5,605 bases of DNA from Promethearchaeota archaeon (GCA_016839655.1 JAEOTW010000072.1:1-5605), one strand, 5' to 3'. Shown: positions 1-5,605, counted from the first letter of the stretch. Numbers and translations: made by a program. Notes: generated by a model from the sequence alone, not told the origin.

Positions 1-47
1 AGATTTAAATGATTTTTTATACACTACCATTACTAAAAAGTTAAAAA

Positions 48-56
48 TTTTAAAAA
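48..56 (+). promoter_or_regulatory. Possible archaeal TATA box for the small gene at 108
   Basis: TTTTAAAAA lies in an A/T-only run. An archaeal TATA box at this place would set transcription start near position 78, giving a leader of about 30 bases that includes the Shine-Dalgarno site. The surrounding sequence is so AT-rich that such boxes arise by chance, so this rests on position more than on sequence. Confidence 0.35.
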
Positions 57-59
57 TTA

Positions 60-73
60 ATCCTTAATAGGAT
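60..73. repeat. Short inverted repeat in the promoter of the small gene
   Basis: ATCCT and AGGAT form a 5-bp inverted repeat around a 4-base spacer (TAAT). It sits between the TATA-like box and the ribosome binding site, close to the predicted transcript start, where an archaeal repressor could block initiation. It is short enough to be chance. Confidence 0.2.
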
Positions 74-94
74 AGATGTAAAAAATAACTAATA

Positions 95-100
95 GAGGAG
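95..100 (+). promoter_or_regulatory. Shine-Dalgarno site of the small gene
   Basis: GAGGAG lies 7 bases before the ATG at 108. It is the clearest ribosome binding site in the window and fixes the start of the 76-residue reading frame, which would otherwise be easy to dismiss as noise. Confidence 0.75.
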
Positions 101-107
101 AGAATAA

Positions 108-338
108 ATGGTAAAGGTAAAAGATATCGAAAAACTTATGGATGATTTGATGATGGAACCGGAAGACAAATTTATTGATTTAAAAAGATACCTTCTTAGT
201 GAATTTGAATGGAAAGCAGATCCTCTAAAAAAATCTCAGTTTATGATAAGAGGTATTCCTATAGAAGATGATATGAAACTAGAGGACCTTTTGAAAGCTT
301 ATCTGCCTGAAGAGATGGTAGTTCTTAAAGAAGTATAG
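108..338 (+). CDS. Small acidic hypothetical protein (76 aa)
   Basis: I do not recognise this family. The frame is supported by an ATG with a well-placed GAGGAG, a TATA-like element upstream and a T-rich end downstream. The 76-residue product is rich in charged residues (19 Asp/Glu against 13 Lys/Arg, net about -6) and has seven methionines, no cysteine, no signal peptide and no membrane segment. Residues 4-32 look like one amphipathic helix (DIEKLMDDL...IDLKRYLL), residues 43-52 (SQFMIRGIPI) could be a short strand, and residues 54-66 a second helix. It should be a soluble cytoplasmic protein. The next gene on the same strand starts 157 bases later with a promoter-like sequence of its own, so co-transcription is not implied. 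No DNA-binding or metal motif is visible. A small regulatory or adaptor protein is possible, but that would be a guess. Confidence 0.75.
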   Translation: MVKVKDIEKLMDDLMMEPEDKFIDLKRYLLSEFEWKADPLKKSQFMIRGIPIEDDMKLEDLLKAYLPEEMVVLKEV

Positions 339-365
339 ATTAGTATATAAATCTCCTTTTTATTA
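337..365 (+). terminator. Weak terminator after the small gene
   Basis: AGATT (337-341, overlapping the TAG stop) can pair with AATCT (350-354) around an 8-base loop, followed by CCTTTTTATTATTAT. The stem is only 5 bp and mostly A-U. The T-rich run fits archaeal termination, which relies mainly on oligo-T in the non-template strand. The hairpin itself may be incidental. Confidence 0.35.
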
Positions 366-424
366 TTATAATCTCATTTTGTCATAAAAGTAAATAATTT
401 TAAGGAAGTTTGCCTCAATATTAA

Positions 425-446
425 TTATTCTTAAAGCTAAGAATAA
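425..446. repeat. Perfect 9-bp-arm palindrome upstream of the solenoid-nitrilase gene
   Basis: TTATTCTTA (425-433) and TAAGAATAA (438-446) are exact reverse complements separated by AAGC. It ends 49 bases before the ATG at 496 and about 15 bases before the TATA-like box at 461, a usual place for an archaeal activator site or an upstream operator. It is not followed by a T run on the plus strand, so it does not look like a terminator in that direction. AT-richness raises the chance background, but nine matched pairs with a 4-base spacer is the strongest inverted repeat I found here. Confidence 0.45.
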
Positions 447-460
447 AAAATCAGAAAACC

Positions 461-470
461 AATATAACTA
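461..470 (+). promoter_or_regulatory. Possible TATA box for the solenoid-nitrilase gene
   Basis: AATATAACTA is preceded by a purine-rich GAAAACC that could act as a B-recognition element. Its centre is about 30 bases before the ATG at 496, so transcription would begin within a few bases of the start codon. That fits a leaderless or near-leaderless mRNA and the absence of a correctly spaced Shine-Dalgarno site. TTTAATAAA at 472-480 is an alternative box, but it lies rather close to the start codon. Confidence 0.35.
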
Positions 471-495
471 ATTTAATAAAAACAAATAGTTGAGG

Positions 496-3400
496 ATGGT
501 AGGAATAGACCAAGCTGGATTATTAGAAAAGGCGAAAATAGAGGAAAAGAATTGTAACTGGAGTAATGCTGTAAATTTATTTGAACAAGTCGCAAAATTT
601 TATTTAGATAACAAAATGTTAAATGATGCTGCAAATCTTTATAATAAAATTGGAGATTTATGTTTTCGAGCTCTTTTAGCATCCAGAACCAAAGAAGAAT
701 ATTTGAATTGGAATGAGCATAATATTAAAGTCTATTACAAGGCTGAAGATCTGTATAAACAAATTGATAAGGAACTATTAAGTCTAGAATGTAAAGCTAA
801 AGCACTTCATATTAAAGGTTGGGCAGTTACATCAATTGAAGAAGGGAAGTCGGCCTTAAAAGGTTCAATTAATATTTGTTTAGATTTGAATAAGAGATTT
901 ACAAATACAAATGACAAAAAGAATCTCATAGGTTCAAACATCTTAATCTTAAGATCTATATCTACTTTGCTTGTTTTATGTAAGGAACCATCTGAATTTA
1001 ATTATTATATGCACATGAGTCGTAATTTAATAGACAAGGCCTGGATACTATTAGAAGAAATAGAAGATATTGATTTTAAAATTGATTTGTTGTATATGGA
1101 AAGCATTTTTATTGCTTGGAACAGATACACGGAACTTACATATGGAGATAAAAAGGAAGAAAAAATCCGAAAAAAACTCTTAATGAGATGTAAAGAAGTC
1201 TTAGATTTAGTTAAAAATTGTGATGATTTTTTCATTCTTGGACGCGTTTATCTAGCAGTAGGGCTACATTATTGTATGTTTGGGACTCTATTTGTTGAAG
1301 AACAATATGTACGATTAGAATTAGTAGAAAAAGGATTCGCCTTATTAGAAAAAAGTTTAATTTTATGTAGGACTTCAAAAAATAATCTTGATTTAATCGA
1401 TTGTATTTATTCTTTAGATTATCTAGCTAATGTTTTTGGAAGATTTGAGTATCTTCAGAAGAGAATTTTTAAAGATGTACATGAACTTCAGAAACTAGGT
1501 GAAATTTATGATGGTTTATATACTTTTCATGGCCTCTTAACATCTCGCACATCTTTTATGTATTATCATAATTTTGCTGGTAGAAGTTTTTTAAAAAATG
1601 AGACAAGGAAATCCTATGCAAAATTGGGAATTAAATATGGAAAAAAGCAATTAGAGAAACTTGCATTTGGACCTTTTTTTGCCCTTACTTATCAATTATT
1701 AACGCATTTATATTCACACTTAGTTAACCTTGCTTCTGAAGATGATCCTCAAGAGAAATATATTCAAAAGATGTTTTATTATGCAGATCAGGCTGAAAAT
1801 TCGGCTAAAGGATATAAAGGAGGAAATGTGAGATCAGCGGGTTTAGATTCGTTATATAGAGCCAATAAAACTATGGTAGATATAGTCAAAAACAAGGAAA
1901 AAAAAATCCAGCATTTACGAATTGCGGTTGAAGCTCAAAAGAGTAATATTAAATATGCTATCGAGTCTGATAGTGTATATTTTGCTGCTCAAATACGTTT
2001 GGGTCTCCTTTATGAGGAATTAGGAATACTAATTACTGAAGAAAAACCCTTGATGGAAGCGAGGGAATTTTTTCTTCGTGTAATAAAAGATACATCGGAA
2101 AAAGGTTATTATCATTATACTGCTGCTTGTTATGAATATATTGCTCGTTTAGAAGATCGTTTGGGAAATCATATGGTTTCTGCTGAATATTATGAAAAGG
2201 CGCAAACCGCTCATAAGGATTCATTATCATCAATTGAATATAAACTCTTAAAAGATAGAGTCATTACGAAAATTAAGTATGCTAACGCTTGGAGTTTAAT
2301 TGAAAAAGCAAAATCAAACCATAAAAAGGAAAATCATCTAAATGCAAAAAACGAATATGAAAAAGCATGTGGTATTCTTAGAGAATTACCTGCATATAAT
2401 TACGAAGCTTCATATTTCTATTCGTGGGCGATTCTGGAAAGGGCAGAACAATTTAGTAAATTGGAGAATTTTGAGGACGCTATAATATGTTATCAGAAAG
2501 CAGAAAAAAATTTTAGTATTGCTAGGATGGCTATAAGGTATATAAGAAAAATGGAAAAAAGATCAAAAGAATTAAAAAAACTTGAGAAAGTAGCAAATAT
2601 AAGAATGGATTACTGCTCAGCTCGAACAGATCTTGAAAAAGCAAGAATATTAGCAAAAAAGGGGGAGCATCTCGATGCTGCTGAACGATTTGCCCTTGCT
2701 GCTACCCAATTTAGTCATATTTGCTCTCTTTTTAAGATCAAGCGTGAACGTGAAGAACTAGAAGCAGTATATTACCTTTGTAAAGCTTGGGAAAATATGG
2801 AAATTGCAGAAAAATATGAAGATCCAAATAAATATGCATTGTCAGCAGACTTATTTTTAAAAGCTAGTTCTTTATTCAGAGAAAGTAAATTAAAGTTATT
2901 AGCTACAGGAAATTCTAATTTCTGTTTAGCTTTAGAGCAAGGATGTAATTTTGATAAAACTCATGACATTGAAAAAAAAACAGATTTATTCTTAAAGGTT
3001 AAATCATTGCTTAGAAATGCAGCTATTTCTTATGAAAAGGGAGGTTTTAAAAGTGGAGCAGATTGGGCTTTAGCAACATCGACTTATTTCGATGCTGCGT
3101 GGCATTTAATACAATCAGATGAAGAGATAGAAATTAATAAAAGAAAAGAACTTCTAAATATTGGATCAAATTATTTGAAGTCAGCAGCAGAACTCTTTGG
3201 TAAATCTGGATATAATGATAAAGAAAGAGAAGTTTTAGAAAGGTTAAATAGAGTGGTGAAAGAAGAAAAAATACTCATTTCTGCCTTAAATACAATAAAA
3301 AAATCTTCAGTTACAGGTAGTATTGAGGGGATTATTACACCATCTTGTCCAATAGAAATAAGTCAATCACCACGGATTGGTGAAATTCAACAATACTCTG

Positions 3401-4314
3401 AAGAAGTGAGTAAATTCTTAGAAATCGATAGTAAAATAAAAAAATATGAAATAGAATATAGAGATTTGTTAAAAGATCATTTAAAATCCCCAAGGAATCA
3501 GTGTAGAGTTGGTATTGCTCAAATTGGTATTTCCAATTCCGGTGATATAATGAATGAGTTTTATGATGAAAAATCTAAGGGTTTATTAACACTTAAAAAA
3601 GAATTAATTAATCAAATTGAATTAAAAGTGAAGGAAATGATTGAAAAAGCTCATCAAGCAAGTGTAGACATTTTGTTATTTCCAGAGATGACAGTAGATC
3701 TCAAATATAACCAATTTCTAGAAGTTATATTGAATCTTACTAAGAAATATGAGATGTATATTATCCCCGGATCTTATCATAATATCAGAACAAAAAGTAA
3801 TATCAGCTTAGTTATAGGTCCTGAAGGAATACTCTGGCAACAAGAAAAACACATCCCTGCCATAATAAGCCTAGGGAGAGGTAGATTTAAAGAAGGAATA
3901 GACACGTCTACTTTACCCCATAAAACATTAGTTTGCAATACAGTGTATGGAAGAATAGCTATTGCTACCTGCCGAGATTTTCTTGACATGGATTTAAGAG
4001 TTGAATTAAAAAATTTCGAGCCCCCTGTCGATATAATTTTAAATCCTGCTTTTACACCAGTTACAGCTGATTTCAAAGCAGTTCATTTTGATGCTCGGAG
4101 ATCGATATACGCTTACTGTTTCTTTGCCAATGTTGCAGAATTTGGTGAATCTCTTATTTACACTCCTGAAAAAGATCGAACTGAAAGAATTATACCAGCG
4201 AAGGAGGAGGGTTTGATTTATAAAGACGTTGATATATTCAAATTGCGTTCAGAACGTAAGAAATGGGAAAAAGAACAAAAAAAAGAAATTCAATTTATCC
4301 AAAGCACAAGGTAA
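496..4314 (+). CDS. Giant SNAP/TPR-like solenoid protein with C-terminal carbon-nitrogen hydrolase (nitrilase) domain
   Basis: One uninterrupted frame encodes about 1272 residues. Residues 5-935 are almost entirely helical with SNAP/TPR-like hairpins. The N-terminus (residues 25-54, AVNLFEQVAKFY then AANLYNKIGDL) resembles alpha-SNAP, and later copies of an A-x-x-x-Y/F-x-K-A type helix start near residues 563, 617, 662, 728, 784, 842 and 896. A less helical linker (936-1000) contains a Pro/Ser/Ile-rich segment. Residues 1001-1272 match the nitrilase superfamily fold in length and motifs: a start strand VGIAQIG, Glu1064 in LLFPEM, Lys1118 in QQEKHIP, Cys1159 in IAIATCRDF, then a DARRSIYAYCFFANVAEFGES segment like the conserved RA...N...G region. 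All three catalytic residues are present, so hydrolysis of an amide, nitrile or carbamoyl-type bond is plausible; the substrate is unknown. No signal peptide or membrane segment is seen, so it should be cytoplasmic. The start is uncertain: an in-frame TTG at 490 adds two residues, but ATG at 496 is preferred. It is convergent with purU. Confidence 0.88.
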   Translation: MVGIDQAGLLEKAKIEEKNCNWSNAVNLFEQVAKFYLDNKMLNDAANLYNKIGDLCFRALLASRTKEEYLNWNEHNIKVYYKAEDLYKQIDKELLSLECKAKALHIKGWAVTSIEEGKSALKGSINICLDLNKRFTNTNDKKNLIGSNILILRSISTLLVLCKEPSEFNYYMHMSRNLIDKAWILLEEIEDIDFKIDLLYMESIFIAWNRYTELTYGDKKEEKIRKKLLMRCKEVLDLVKNCDDFFILGRVYLAVGLHYCMFGTLFVEEQYVRLELVEKGFALLEKSLILCRTSKNNLDLIDCIYSLDYLANVFGRFEYLQKRIFKDVHELQKLGEIYDGLYTFHGLLTSRTSFMYYHNFAGRSFLKNETRKSYAKLGIKYGKKQLEKLAFGPFFALTYQLLTHLYSHLVNLASEDDPQEKYIQKMFYYADQAENSAKGYKGGNVRSAGLDSLYRANKTMVDIVKNKEKKIQHLRIAVEAQKSNIKYAIESDSVYFAAQIRLGLLYEELGILITEEKPLMEAREFFLRVIKDTSEKGYYHYTAACYEYIARLEDRLGNHMVSAEYYEKAQTAHKDSLSSIEYKLLKDRVITKIKYANAWSLIEKAKSNHKKENHLNAKNEYEKACGILRELPAYNYEASYFYSWAILERAEQFSKLENFEDAIICYQKAEKNFSIARMAIRYIRKMEKRSKELKKLEKVANIRMDYCSARTDLEKARILAKKGEHLDAAERFALAATQFSHICSLFKIKREREELEAVYYLCKAWENMEIAEKYEDPNKYALSADLFLKASSLFRESKLKLLATGNSNFCLALEQGCNFDKTHDIEKKTDLFLKVKSLLRNAAISYEKGGFKSGADWALATSTYFDAAWHLIQSDEEIEINKRKELLNIGSNYLKSAAELFGKSGYNDKEREVLERLNRVVKEEKILISALNTIKKSSVTGSIEGIITPSCPIEISQSPRIGEIQQYSEEVSKFLEIDSKIKKYEIEYRDLLKDHLKSPRNQCRVGIAQIGISNSGDIMNEFYDEKSKGLLTLKKELINQIELKVKEMIEKAHQASVDILLFPEMTVDLKYNQFLEVILNLTKKYEMYIIPGSYHNIRTKSNISLVIGPEGILWQQEKHIPAIISLGRGRFKEGIDTSTLPHKTLVCNTVYGRIAIATCRDFLDMDLRVELKNFEPPVDIILNPAFTPVTADFKAVHFDARRSIYAYCFFANVAEFGESLIYTPEKDRTERIIPAKEEGLIYKDVDIFKLRSERKKWEKEQKKEIQFIQSTR

Positions 4315-4322
4315 AAATTTTT
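4313..4322. terminator. Shared bidirectional A5T5 terminator between convergent genes
   Basis: AAAAATTTTT begins within the TAA stop of the solenoid-nitrilase gene and lies 26 bases beyond the stop of purU on the other strand. It is its own reverse complement, so each strand carries a T5 run in the non-template sense just after its gene. This suits archaeal oligo-T termination from both sides of the 33-base gap. No strong GC hairpin is present. Confidence 0.4.
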
Positions 4323-4347
4323 CATCTAAACCTATTAAAGAATTTCT

Positions 4348-5184
4348 TTATTCAAATATAATTGTTTTGTTATTACTAATAAACACCCGATCTTCAAAAA
4401 TAAGCTTTAATGCTTTTGAAAGAGTCACGATTTCGACTTCCCTTCCAGCTTGTTTCATATCCTTCACTGTATATTTATGATCGATGTGAACTATTTCTTG
4501 AACGATTATTGCTCCCTCATCTAAGTTCTCATTAACGAAATGAGAAGTTGCTCCAATGATTTTTACCCCTCGCTTGAAGGCTTGTTCATAAGGATTAGCT
4601 CCAGTAAATGCGGGTAAGAAGGAGTGATGAATGTTAATAATTTTATCTTCAAATCTAGATACAAATTTAGGAGTTAGAATTCTCATATATTTGGCGAGAA
4701 CAAGGTAATCAGGTTTATATGGTTCAAGAATTTTTAAGATTTCCTGTTCGTGTTCTTCCCTGGTTTTATTTTGATGGCTAATAAAATGAAAAGGAATCTT
4801 AAATTTATTAGCTAAAGATTCTAAGTCTGGAAAATTACTAAGTATAGCAAGAATTTCAGCATTCATTTCATCATATTCATTTTTAATTAATAAATCCCCT
4901 AGACAATGATGTTCTTTAGACACAAATACTAAAATGCTCTTTTTCCTCTGTTTGATAAACTGGATATTTGATTTTTTTGGCAATATATCACACAATTGAG
5001 ATAAAATGCTATTACTATCAATTTTTCCAGTAAAAGCTGAACGCATGAAAAAGTGGTTTGTTTCTTCTTCCACAAATTCACTATTGCTAATAATATTTAG
5101 TCCTTGATTATAAAGTATTCCCGTAATTTTATGTATAAGCCCTTTCTCATCACTACAATCTACTAAAAGAGTATATGTTTCCAT
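4348..5184 (-). CDS. purU: Formyltetrahydrofolate deformylase PurU
   Basis: The enzyme hydrolyses 10-formyl-tetrahydrofolate to formate and tetrahydrofolate in the cytoplasm. The 278-residue product has the standard two-part layout and nearly the length of E. coli PurU (280). Residues 3-75 are an ACT domain (TLLVDCSDEKGLIHKIT..., then NIISNSEFVEEETNHFFMR), which in E. coli mediates control by glycine and methionine. Residues 84-262 are a formyltransferase-fold domain with INIHHSFLPAFTGANPYEQA, GVKIIGATSHFVNENLDEG and the end motif NKTIIFE. The Asn184-His186-Asp222 catalytic set matches the Asn-His-Asp spacing of glycinamide ribonucleotide transformylase (38 residues from Asn to Asp). The ATG at 5184 is chosen because the ACT domain begins straight after it; a TTG at 5199 would add five residues. 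GAAAG upstream is a weak ribosome site. In an archaeon the formate could feed PurT or PurP, an inference since neither gene is in view. Confidence 0.96.
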   Translation of the reverse strand: METYTLLVDCSDEKGLIHKITGILYNQGLNIISNSEFVEEETNHFFMRSAFTGKIDSNSILSQLCDILPKKSNIQFIKQRKKSILVFVSKEHHCLGDLLIKNEYDEMNAEILAILSNFPDLESLANKFKIPFHFISHQNKTREEHEQEILKILEPYKPDYLVLAKYMRILTPKFVSRFEDKIINIHHSFLPAFTGANPYEQAFKRGVKIIGATSHFVNENLDEGAIIVQEIVHIDHKYTVKDMKQAGREVEIVTLSKALKLIFEDRVFISNNKTIIFE

Positions 5185-5224
5185 AAGTATTTCTTTCAAA
5201 TTTTTGTAGTAAGAAAAATTCTTG

Positions 5225-5236
5225 TATTTTTTTATT
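5225..5236 (-). promoter_or_regulatory. Possible TATA box for purU
   Basis: Read on the minus strand this is AATAAAAAAATA, about 40-50 bases before the purU ATG at 5184. It would place the transcript start near 5204 and give a leader of about 20 bases that includes the weak GAAAG ribosome site. A/T-only stretches are common in this spacer, so the call is tentative. Confidence 0.25.
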
Positions 5237-5317
5237 CATTAAAATGCAGATCATGACTTATTTCTGATAATGAAGTTGATACAAGACTTCCCATTTGCTC
5301 AAAGATACCTAAAAAAT

Positions 5318-5333
5318 CTTAAATCATTTTAAG
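5318..5333. repeat. Inverted repeat upstream of the prenyltransferase TATA box
   Basis: CTTAAA (5318-5323) and TTTAAG (5328-5333) are perfect 6-bp arms around TCAT. The element ends 4 bases before the TATA-like box at 5338, where a bound protein could help or hinder TBP/TFB. It shares the outer CTTA...TAAG ends with the palindrome at 425-446, but with a different internal length, so a common regulator is only a weak possibility. Confidence 0.25.
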
Positions 5334-5337
5334 TATA

Positions 5338-5347
5338 CTATAAATTA
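5338..5347 (+). promoter_or_regulatory. TATA box for the UbiA-type gene
   Basis: CTATAAATTA is a good match to an archaeal TATA element. Its centre lies 37 bases before the ATG at 5380, giving a predicted transcript start near 5368 and a leader of roughly a dozen bases. The divergent purU promoter would lie about 110 bases away in the same 195-base spacer. Confidence 0.45.
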
Positions 5348-5363
5348 ATTTTTAATTATAGTT

Positions 5364-5370
5364 GAAGTGA
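5364..5370 (+). promoter_or_regulatory. Weak Shine-Dalgarno site of the UbiA-type gene
   Basis: GAAGTGA differs by one base from the GAGGTGA core that pairs with 16S rRNA, and lies 9 bases before the ATG at 5380. With an in-frame TAA directly before that ATG, it supports this start. If transcription begins near 5368, part of the site would fall at the very 5' end of the mRNA. Confidence 0.4.
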
Positions 5371-5379
5371 AAATTTTAA

Positions 5380-5605
5380 ATGAGTAACGGTTTCAAACTT
5401 TTAAGAGTCGAGTACATTTTTTCTGTCCTTATACCTTGTTTATTAAGCATCTATCTAAATGGATACGATATAAAATCCCATATTTGGATATTAAGTGGTT
5501 TTATGTTTTATGCTATAACCGGAAATACACTTAATGATGTAATTGACATGACAGATCCGAACGAGAAAGAAACTCTCGAAAGAGTCAAGGGATATTCACG
5601 TAAAG
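5380..5605 (+). CDS. UbiA-family membrane prenyltransferase, N-terminal part (cut by window end)
   Basis: Only the first 75 residues are visible. UbiA-type enzymes are integral membrane proteins that move an isoprenoid chain from its diphosphate onto an acceptor such as a quinone ring precursor, a haem or chlorophyll precursor, or the archaeal ether-lipid intermediate geranylgeranylglyceryl phosphate. The evidence is an opening LLRVEYIFS like the usual start of the family, two hydrophobic segments (about residues 12-26 and 35-50), and the first aspartate-rich motif NDVIDMTD (residues 52-59), which normally binds magnesium and the prenyl diphosphate. The third Asp comes one residue earlier than in the usual NDxxDxxxD, and the following loop DPNEKETLERVKGYSRK lacks the common RP(I/L)xxG signature, so this may be a divergent subfamily. 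An in-frame stop directly precedes the ATG. The acceptor cannot be named from this fragment. Confidence 0.72.
   Translation, partial: MSNGFKLLRVEYIFSVLIPCLLSIYLNGYDIKSHIWILSGFMFYAITGNTLNDVIDMTDPNEKETLERVKGYSRK

Noticed and set aside
2..67. Possible tail of an upstream plus-strand gene (about 21 codons to TAA), or a divergent minus-strand start at 30
   Set aside because: The stretch is too short and too AT-rich to judge, overlaps the likely promoter of the small gene, and shows no ribosome site for the divergent ATG.
490..495. TTG at 490 as start of the solenoid-nitrilase protein
   Set aside because: It adds only two residues, has no ribosome site at the right distance, and the ATG at 496 fits the TATA spacing equally well. 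It is not excluded.
473..682. Open frame on the minus strand over the start of the large gene
   Set aside because: It overlaps the N-terminal SNAP-like helices antisense; its product is low-complexity and resembles no family.
1005..1235. Minus-strand open frame of 76 codons
   Set aside because: It is antisense to a continuous solenoid coding frame and Ser/Ile/Leu-rich as expected from the complement of AT-rich coding sequence, with no family resemblance.
2033..2233. Minus-strand open frame of 66 codons
   Set aside because: It lies opposite the clear repeat helices of the solenoid and resembles no family.
3777..4076. Minus-strand open frame of 99 codons
   Set aside because: It is antisense to the nitrilase core, including the catalytic Cys codon, which explains the sequence far better.
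4229..4480. Plus-strand frame spanning the end of the large gene and the end of purU
   Set aside because: It is out of frame with the nitrilase domain and antisense to conserved purU codons, so it is a chance opening.
1..5605. CRISPR arrays, insertion sequences, tRNA or rRNA genes
   Set aside because: No spaced direct repeats, transposase motifs, terminal inverted repeats, cloverleaf arms or conserved rRNA segments were seen on either strand.

Overview
The window is a very AT-rich (roughly 30% G+C by eye) stretch of single-gene transcription units: three complete protein genes and the start of a fourth. Core-promoter-like TATA boxes about 25-30 bases upstream of expected transcript starts, short oligo-T terminators, one gene that looks leaderless, a very long SNAP/TPR-like helical-repeat protein, and heavy use of AGA and ATA codons together suggest an archaeon, possibly of the Asgard (Lokiarchaeia-like) type. 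This placement is an inference. No rRNA, tRNA or marker protein fixes it.

Layout: (1) 108-338 (+), a small acidic orphan protein of 76 residues with a good Shine-Dalgarno site and a T-rich end. (2) 339-495, a spacer with a weak terminator, a perfect 9-bp-arm palindrome and a TATA-like box just ahead of the next gene. (3) 496-4314 (+), a protein of about 1272 residues: some 930 residues of alpha-solenoid (SNAP/TPR-like hairpins), a 65-residue linker, and a C-terminal carbon-nitrogen hydrolase (nitrilase superfamily) domain with an intact Glu-Lys-Cys triad. (4) 4348-5184 (-), a textbook formyltetrahydrofolate deformylase (PurU), convergent with gene 3 across a 33-base gap containing a symmetric A5T5 element. 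(5) 5185-5379, a divergent promoter region. (6) 5380 to the window end (+), the first 75 residues of a UbiA-type membrane prenyltransferase.

The genes do not form an obvious operon: each has its own promoter-like region, and the orientations are +, +, -, +. PurU hydrolyses 10-formyl-tetrahydrofolate to formate and tetrahydrofolate, so the host probably uses folate-type one-carbon carriers. The released formate could supply the formate-using purine enzymes (PurT, PurP) common in archaea. UbiA-type enzymes make prenylated lipids or quinones in the membrane. The solenoid-nitrilase fusion is the least explained gene and the best candidate for an undescribed system: a large helical scaffold or sensor physically joined to an apparently active amidase-fold enzyme.
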